From the NCBI GenBank assembly GCA_028023455.1, contig JAQFVV010000036.1:8502007-8566006 (forward strand): a stretch of 64,000 nucleotides of DNA, written 5' to 3'. The notes beneath the pieces were generated by a model, which saw only the letters and a list, made by a program, of their open reading frames with translations, was not told where the DNA came from and made no database searches. Both the position numbers and the translations under genes were made by a program. The DNA comes from Epiperipatus broadwayi. Taxonomy: Eukaryota > Onychophora > Udeonychophora > Euonychophora > Peripatidae. This document shows positions 57,126 to 64,000 of this stretch, piece by piece (position 1 is the first letter of the stretch; every line of letters begins with the position of its first letter).

Positions 57126-58559
57126 CATTTGAATTTCTGTATATTTAGTAATCAACCTATTATTTTTAATCTATAAACAATCCATAAAGCTGCACTTTTA
57201 ATTCTGCTGTACTGCAACATACTTAAGAATATTCAAGTCATAAATTGTGCAGAAAGGTGATAACAACAAACCATCTGAGGTTCCAACACCAATAGCATTA
57301 CTTCCAACAACTTTTGTCCCAAATATACTATTTGTACTTACATTTACTTATATGTTTAGAGTTAAGTTTACAGAAGAAAAAAGGATCTATTAATAGTTAA
57401 GTTAGAAAAGTGATATCTAGCAAAGAATAAAATCTTTTTTTGCTGTGTTGTCCAAATCTAATGTTGGAATAAGATGCAAAGATAAATTTAATACAATAAT
57501 TTTTCATTGATACAAATAAATTTCAAGAATAGAAGATATTAAATTAGACTCTACAAAAAATCTAACAGCATATATTCTCTTCTCACTGAATGATCTGCCA
57601 TTTCAAAAACTTGTAGCCATATTTCTTTTCTCAAAAATATAAGTTTCCATAAGAGCATCATTTTGTAGAAACAAGGGTTGTCCCAATTGATTGACTGCTA
57701 GTATTGATTATTTAGTGCAATACACGGCTTAATTATCACAAATGCTTCGTTTAGACAGAACATCACTATAAATGAATATGGATGTATCAATGTTCCATTG
57801 TTAGAAGTCAAAGTACAAAAAATTTCATATTGTATGAGTGCTTGGAAGCACACATTATTGGACCATCATAAGTTAATACCCTCCAAGAATAAAATAATAG
57901 TTGTATTTAAAATTAGATTTTATTTCAAACATACTTTCTTTTCAAGTATTCTCTATTTGTGCTAAACTTCGCCAATTAAAATTGTTAACTTTAGATTTTA
58001 TGATTATCAAATTACTGAGACATGGAATTTCTTTATGGAAAATGTTATGGTATAAGTAAATTTACTCTTGGGTTCACTAAAAAAGAATTATGATTGGTTT
58101 TATTGACAGTGATTTTATTATTAGTGATTCGATTAAGAGACAAATAAATTAAACATGGCACTTTATAATAAATGTAGAACTTTAAAGGCAAAATTTCAAC
58201 AACTAAGAAGAAATCTTAAAATGATTGGTGAATCAAAATTTTAAAAAAATAAATAAAAATATTCATTGAAAGCAATATATGAATCTAGAAAATGGAATTA
58301 AAATCTCATTAAATTCATCAATTATATTCTCTTGCACGATGAAATTAAGTGTTGAACAGATGGAAGGAGTATTTTGATAATTTTTGATTTTTAATGTGAG
58401 ACCAATTTATTTATTTTAGGTTTGGACAGAGATAGGAAGACTAGTAAGCTCTTTATAATCTTAAAGAAAAAATTGAAGGACTTAATGAAATGGCTGAAGA
58501 TGTTCTAAAATATGATAGTGACATTTTATTTTCATAATATTGAAATTTTTTAAATTTAT
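57126..58559. other. AT-rich DNA
   Basis: No recognised gene. Around 58150-58450, broken frames (such as ALYNKCRTLKAKFQQLRRNLK) may be leftovers of the retroelement that follows. Confidence 0.35.
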
Positions 58560-60090
58560 TCCATTGAAAATGGACAGGCCACATGCATAGGAGAAACAAT
58601 TAAGTTTTTAACTCTTGACCTATACAGTTCAATAGGGTTGTTACACATTACGGAGAACCTGACAGATTGCATTATCACATAAAAAGTACTTGAGGCAAAG
58701 ATGGCCAAAGGAAATTGGGAAAGCATACTGAGGCAAATGTTGGCAAACTACAATCATGTTTTTTCAGATATACCTGGTATGATACAGGGGTTCAGACGAT
58801 GGAATAGACTAAATAAAAACTAACCCATTAAATCTAGGTCATATCTAATTCTCCATCAGTATAGGAAGTTAAGAAACAAATAGATCAGGTTATGGAATGG
58901 GGAATCATCTCAAAATATTCATTAGCATATTGCATCCCACTAGTGGTCATAAATATAAAAAGAAGGTACAATGAGTTTGTATCTTGATATGCATCAACTT
59001 AATAAAAAGATGATCCCAGATTGTAATGTTCAACCACCAATGCAAGCATTATCAGGAAGATTCAGAGGAAAAAATAATTTTCTTGACATTTGATTTGACA
59101 TCAAGCAACTGGCAAATCAAACTTTATCAAGAGTATCATAAATACATGGCATTAGGATAGAGGGCTATTCATATCAATTTAACTGGATGCATTTTGTTTT
59201 GATAAATAGTGGGACAGAACTATTGAGATGCCTAGATCAAGTACTTTCATCCAAGATAAAAGATCTAATCATGATGTATATGGATTATATATTGGTGGGT
59301 CGGCCGTGATTGAAGAACAAGTAAGGGATGTTGGAATGTTTCTGAAGGAATGCATAGAAAAGGGGATTAAAGTGAACTTAAAAAAAGTATGATGTTTCAA
59401 GAGGAGGTGACATTTTTTGGCCATGTAGTGAGAGCACAAGGAATTAGGCCTCACTCTGATCAAGTATTTGCTATTAGGGAGTTTCCTATACACAAGTCTA
59501 GGAAACAAATTTGATCCTTTTTGGGTTTATGGAACTTTTATAACAGGTTTCAGGAATGATTTACAGAATGGATGGAACCTTTGGTATGATTAGTGATGAA
59601 AATGTTCCATGGAAATGGATGTGTGAACAAGATTAAGTGTTTGAAAATGTTAAAGAAGGGTTTGTGGAACACGTTATGCTGGCATATCCCACTTTTGTGA
59701 AGCCATTTACAGTGCAAACAGATAGTTAGTGCAAATGGATAGTAGTGGGTATAGGTTGGGAGTGACATTATTTCAAGTGCAAATAAATGACAAAATAGGT
59801 GTATTGTATTTTATAAGCTGGTTGCTTAAAGGGCCAGAACTCAATTATACCACAACAGAAAAGAAAGCTCTGGCAATAGTGTTGGCATTACAAAAGTTCC
59901 ACATGCTCTTATTAGGATCAAAAGTAATTTCTTGGAGTTTATAAACCACAGTTATCTACCCAATAGTTGGTTTGTGCACTGGAGTTTGTATCTTCAAGAA
60001 TACAATTATACTGTGAGGCACTGCCAAGGCTCGGAGAATATTATGGCTAACATTCTCAGCTGAAACCTTGAATGCTCCCAATCACAACAT
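58560..60090 (+). pseudogene. Ty3-type retrotransposon pol remnant (RT and RNase H)
   Basis: Domains in order, broken by many stops: a NYNHVFSDIPG segment before RT (about 58749), SLYLDMHQLN (about 58978, with the first RT Asp), a KIIFLTFD-like block, and MMYMDYILVG (about 59272), where the YMDD box has its second Asp replaced by Tyr. Next are the FFGHVV/QGIRPHSDQVFAI block (about 59417), then RNase H with GVTLFQVQ, ELNYTTTEKKALAIVLAL (about 59838) and the final HCQGSENIMAN segment. No LTRs or integrase were found next to it. The changed catalytic box and stops make it dead. Class is Ty3/gypsy-like by motif order. Confidence 0.85.
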
Positions 60091-61010
60091 TTAAAGGTGT
60101 AAAATTTATACATAGCAGGCTAAGGCCTAAGGATAAATAAAAAAGTCAAAAAGAAATCTCAAATGGTTGGTTCAGCACTAATGAGAGGATATACACTTGA
60201 AACAGTTAATTGAGTGGGTGGAAGAGAAAGGATCTACTATCATAGGATGGGTTGGAAATAAGATCAGACATTATAAAGTAAACCAATCTGTATTACAATA
60301 AAAGACTCCTTAGTCATAGCATAAGACATCTTTTAACAGCAAAAGAACACACATACGTTTATCTTTTCGTTCTTTAAACAAAAAGACGAATCATTATTGA
60401 CAATGTTAACAACATGAAAAATCTCAAACTTATCAAATAAGAATATCAATTCAGTTAAAAGACTTAAAAATAAATTTCTTGATTGATTTAAAAATCCATT
60501 ATTTTTATGAAATAAATAAAATATACAAAAGTTTGTGCTTTTTGACCAATAAAAGTTATATCTTGGGCTCTGGCTAGAGGATCTTACGTTTCTACAAAAC
60601 AGCATAAAATTTAATTTAAAAACATTACATATGTATATTAATATTTATATTAATCATTTCATTAGACTTAATTCATTTCATGAATAAATTTCTTTAGTGT
60701 AATTTTTACTATACCACTTTATTCCAAATAGGGACTAGTTTCTATCTGTTGTTAACACATACCAGTTCCTACCATGTGTGAGAGTGATGTAGTGGAAATT
60801 AAACTACAGAAATTTATTTATTAATTACACACACACACTCATATATATATATATTTTGCATTTAAAAATTTATACTGTTAACAAAATTACATTTTAGTAG
60901 AATAAAAATAACAACGATCATAAAAAGTAAAATGCAACCATCCCAGAAGTCTGTGAAAGCATTTATTTATTTGTGTATATATACATATAAGTAATTTATT
61001 TATTTGTATA
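60091..61010. other. AT-rich DNA
   Basis: No recognised feature. (CA)n at about 60828-60838 and (AT)n at about 60840-60853. Confidence 0.35.
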
Positions 61011-61440
61011 TCATCATCATCATCATCACCACCAACCATTATCAATCCACTGCAGGATGAAGGTCTTTCCAAGTTTAATCCATCTTCTCCGACCTTTAGC
61101 TTCTCTTCTCCACATCACACCTACACACTTTCTTATTTCATCCATCCATGTCACATGTGGTCTCTTTCTGGGTCTTTTACAATCTCTTGGAATCCAGTTT
61201 AAAATTTCAATTGTCCATCTATTATCATCTCTTCTAGCAATATATCCAGCCCAACTCCACTTCAATCTTTTAATTTTTTCAATGAGGTCGGTAACACCTG
61301 TTTGTTCTCTTACCCATACATTGCGTTTTCCATCTCTTCTTGTTACTCCCAACATACTCCATACTTCTTTGAGTGGTCTGAAGTCTCTGTATTGCTCTTC
61401 TATTAAGAATAAGTATAATAAAGCAATCCACTAGAAAAAA
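61011..61440 (-). pseudogene. RTE-type LINE 3' end
   Basis: On the minus strand, in frame order: QYRDFRPLKEVWSMLGVTRR, then NVWVREQTGVTDLIEKIKRL, WAGYIARRDDNRWTIEILNW, RDCKRPRKRPHVTWMDEIRK and RRWIKLGKTFILQWIDNGW. This is the C-terminal region after the RT domain of RTE-clade LINEs. The 3' end is a (TGA)n run (complement of 61011-61027), the typical RTE tail. It is the best-preserved of the three RTE tails in the window, but 5'-truncated. Confidence 0.9.
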
Positions 61441-61632
61441 ATTACAAAAATTTAAAAAAATGCCTATATAAAATTGAAGATTAATATCTTTTGCTATAGT
61501 CAGCTTCGGCATATTCCGCAATCTTAAGTAGATTAAGATGGCGGAATATGTCAAAGCTGGCTATAGCAAAAGACATTAATCTTCAATTTTATATAGGCAT
61601 TTTTTGAAATTTTTGTAGTTTTATTCTAGTGG
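61428..61632. repeat. Palindrome, about 95-bp arms
   Basis: The arms from CCACTAGAA to TTCTAGTGG mirror each other with few mismatches, around an 'aatcttaagtagattaagat' centre. It abuts the RTE 5' truncation point. (AT)n runs follow at about 61637-61700, themselves flanked by complementary 'ataacataatttac' phrases. Probably a palindromic MITE. Confidence 0.8.
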
Positions 61633-61756
61633 TTTGTTATATATATATATATATATATAACATAATTTACTTATATATATATATATATATATATATATAA
61701 GTAAATTATGTTAAAATGAATTTTTATAGACAATAGATATAAATAATATATTATCT

Positions 61757-61888
61757 ATGTTCATCCATGTATGATTAATATATTGACATTTCAGCTGGAT
61801 CACATTTGCCATTGACTGGCTTATGGCAGGTAAGATCCAGTGGAAATGTCATTTTAATAATGATATTAATCATACATGAATGAATCTG
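61757..61888. repeat. Inverted repeat, about 55-bp arms
   Basis: TTGACATTTCAGCTGGATCA and its approximate complement, with 'catgtatgattaatat' phrases outside them, flank a short centre. Resembles the end motifs of several foldback elements (GATCCAG...GAAATGTC). Family unknown. Confidence 0.65.
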
Positions 61889-61934
61889 GTTAATCTAAAA
61901 GTAAGCTCTAGCATGATTTTTCAGGACAACTATA

Positions 61935-62195
61935 ACATCCCTCAAATATAAGCCCTAGTTAAAATTATCAATCAGACTCATGGATTTCATTTGTCCATTG
62001 GAACACGTTGCAGTGAAACACATGCTGGACATATTAAATTATAAAGTGGTGACTATATAAGTAAATATAAATGTAAACTTTTGTACATGAAAAAGTGAGA
62101 CAACCCCTGAAAATAAGCCCCAAGGATTTTTTGGAACAAAAATTAATATAAGATCTGGTCTTATTTTCAAGGAATATTACCATATAATTTATTTA
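61935..62195. repeat. MITE-like sequence with repeated AATAAGCCC blocks
   Basis: 'ccctcaaatataagccctag' at 61938, 'cccctgaaaataagccccaa' at 62104 and the inverted 'tggtcttattttcaaggaat' near 62157 are variants of one terminal motif. They suggest overlapping or nested small DNA elements. Confidence 0.45.
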
Positions 62196-63656
62196 CACTT
62201 TCTCTTAAAAAATATTAATATTGTTTCTAAGTCTCATGCAATAATTTGTTCCAATATTTTTTTATTTGCTTTCTTAGTATATCTAAAGTACATTTAACAT
62301 TTTTTTTTTAGATTAAGTGACTAGAGGATGTGTTTTACTTTTTGATTACTGATGACACAGATTATCATAAATGAGAGTTCCTATGCTTCACTTTAATTGT
62401 AAGTTCATGAAAGATATAATAAACTTGTTATAAAAGTCCAGTTTTAAACTTTATTTGTCAAAATATGTACTTTATGAAAAATATAGAATTAATTAACCTT
62501 AAAAGTGTTTAAGCTTTTAAATTAAAAAGAAATTTAAATTTATAATAATGAATGTATTTATCAGATTTATTGCTTTCTATGATAGGCAATTTTATTATGT
62601 AATATTTTATTTTTGTATAAAATAAACCAAACTTACTGTAAAAATTATATCTTCAACCAATGGTTCTGTAAATAATATAAATAACTGGGTTTTTAAACAT
62701 GATATTCTTTTTTAAATGCTAATACAGAATTTTAGAATAATAAAAATAATTTTTCTATCTTTGTAGTATTAAAATGTTTGATGACTATAAAAAAAATATC
62801 AATCTGGAAAAAGGAAGACATGTTGGAAACTGTTTAAAACTATTAAATGTTTTAATAAAATTTGTTAAGGTAAAACATTAAAGATAACTTAATCTTCTTT
62901 TCAGACAATATATTTTATTACAAAATTTAGAACCCAATTTTTTACTAAAATGTAAACTACTTTCTTATGAAATGGTATATATGTGAAGAGAGTATTTAAC
63001 TGGGAGGGGGAGATTAACAATGGAGATAGAATATCAAGAGATTAATTAATGTATTATTTTCATTTTGTGGTAACTTATATTACTTTATACAAATTATTTT
63101 TTATAATTCAAATACAATATTCCATTACTTTTAAGATGGTTGGATGATCAGAAAAATGCAACAATAAGTATTTTTTTCTTAAAAAAATATCCAAAAATTG
63201 TCTGCGTGCTTTATTACCTATGTTTTAAGATATCAAAAGTTAATTTAGAACTGCAGATAAAAAATGTGACATATCATACTTACTGGGTAAAAGTATTAAA
63301 GAGTAAAGGTGAAAAAGTACATTTTTGGGGGTAACACTTTTTTATAATTGTTTATTGTATTATTAGGGGCTCTGCTTCCTATGTCTTAGATTCTGACTAA
63401 ATTCAGTCATTTATTGTCCAAAGGCAAAATAAATAAATAAATAAACCACTGATTATGATTTTTTTTTTAAAAAAAATTAACACGTATAATATCCACATAG
63501 GACGTTTTATTCTTTTATTATTTGAGTCCGAGCAGATTTAACGTTAAATAAATAATTAATAATAGTTTTTAACTACAGATGCCATATTTCAAAGTTTAAT
63601 TTTACCCACAATTCATTTTAAAATCACGTGGATTAGAATGTTATAAAAGAGTTGCC
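62196..63656. other. AT-rich DNA
   Basis: No gene recognised; a 64-codon frame at 63140-63334 has no motif. An (AATA)n run lies at about 63427-63443. Confidence 0.35.
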
Positions 63657-63660
63657 ATAG

Positions 63661-63753
63661 TTTTTTTTTTCATATATCAAATGCGTTGATCGGGAAGCGA
63701 ACCCGGGCCAGCTGCTTGGAAGGTAGCTATGCTAACCGCTAGGCCACCAACGA
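63661..63753 (-). mobile_element. tRNA-Gly(TCC)-derived SINE with intact acceptor stem
   Basis: On the minus strand, CGTTGGTGGCCTAGCGG is followed by the anticodon loop CTTCCAA, the B box GGGTTCGCTTCCC and then ATCAACGCA, which re-closes the acceptor stem (six of seven pairs). TTTGATATATG and an A10 tail come after. This copy shows the source was tRNA-Gly with anticodon TCC, and that the SINE is just tRNA plus an ~11-nt joint plus poly(A). Confidence 0.88.
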
Positions 63754-64000
63754 AATTCAAGTTCTAGTTCCTGCTTTAAATAAGACTGTAATTATTTCAT
63801 AAAATGCAACTTTTTTAAAAAATATATATTTAGAACAAACATATTGTTAAATAAATAATTATTAATACTTTTTCAGAGTAGTGTATTTTTTTACTACAGG
63901 AGCTCTTTTTTGCCAGATTTTTTAGAAACAGTTTTTTTTTTTTTAAAAAAAAAATAAGAGTAACGATTTTAGTCGGTTATTACCAAGTTGCATTCTGGGA
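63754..64000. other. AT-rich DNA
   Basis: No recognised feature. Confidence 0.4.

Noticed and set aside
61757-61888. Hammerhead in the 61.8-kb inverted repeat
   Set aside because: GAAATGTC is present, but no CTGANGA lies at a workable distance and no stem III forms.
63682-63753. Functional tRNA-Gly gene
   Set aside because: The first acceptor pair is lost, an anticodon-stem mismatch is present, and an A tail plus shared joint mark it as a SINE.

Overview
This is an AT-rich window from an animal genome, made up largely of transposable-element remains and containing only one convincing host gene. There are no operons, rRNA genes or CRISPR arrays. The repeat set (Penelope-like element with GIY-YIG, IS630/mariner-type transposase, RTE and Tx1/L1-like LINEs, Ty3-type LTR elements with long LTRs, tRNA-Gly-derived SINEs) and the one gene (a somatomedin-B ectodomain protein with NxYCxxCN cysteine motifs) suggest an invertebrate. 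A chelicerate or other arthropod is my best guess, with a lophotrochozoan as the alternative; this is inference only.

Layout. 0-9.7 kb: AT-rich DNA with a small MITE (0.9 kb), two hammerhead-bearing repeats (2.0 and 3.5 kb), a tRNA-Gly SINE (3.0 kb), a 283-bp direct duplication (7.0-7.6 kb) and a palindrome (8.3 kb). 9.7-13.1 kb: a solo LTR and a 5'-truncated Tx1/L1-like LINE. 13.7-23.0 kb: an LTR retrotransposon with 2.6-kb LTRs, a polypurine tract and an internal region reduced to a gag-like ORF joined to an integrase tail, interrupted by a nested solo LTR of another family. 23.8-28.3 kb: a second copy of the 9.7-kb LTR, a Penelope-like element on the minus strand, and a mariner-type element whose left inverted repeat runs straight into the catalytic domain. 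29.3-30.7 kb: an inverted repeat and RTE fragments. 32.1-33.5 kb: the secreted somatomedin-B gene, minus strand, with a TATA/CRE-like promoter. 34-40 kb: a (CTAT)n array, a SINE, hammerhead repeats (36.3-37.1 kb) and a palindrome. 40-45.2 kb: a LINE tail, a diverged LTR, and a LINE with SGNH-type ORF1 and endonuclease remnants. 45-58 kb: mostly unrecognised DNA with three more copies of hammerhead family 2. 58.6-64 kb: a Ty3 pol pseudogene, an RTE tail, palindromes and a minus-strand SINE.

Main discovery candidate. Two unrelated repeat families, previously readable only as foldback or MITE-like inverted repeats, each carry a complete hammerhead ribozyme layout: stem I with an internal loop or bulge, a CUGANGA core, stem II, GAAA, a minimal stem III of 2-3 bp with a 2-nt loop, and a UH cleavage site. 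Family 1 is seen at 2.0, 36.4 and 36.9-37.0 kb. Family 2 is seen at 3.6-3.7, 49.2 and 53.3-53.8 kb. A decayed hammerhead sits at the 3' end of the Penelope-like element, and a core-less one lies in the 8.3-kb palindrome. Several copies are head-to-head dimers, so that either strand would carry one ribozyme and the antisense of another. Together they suggest small ribozyme-processed retroposons, possibly mobilised by Penelope-like reverse transcriptase.
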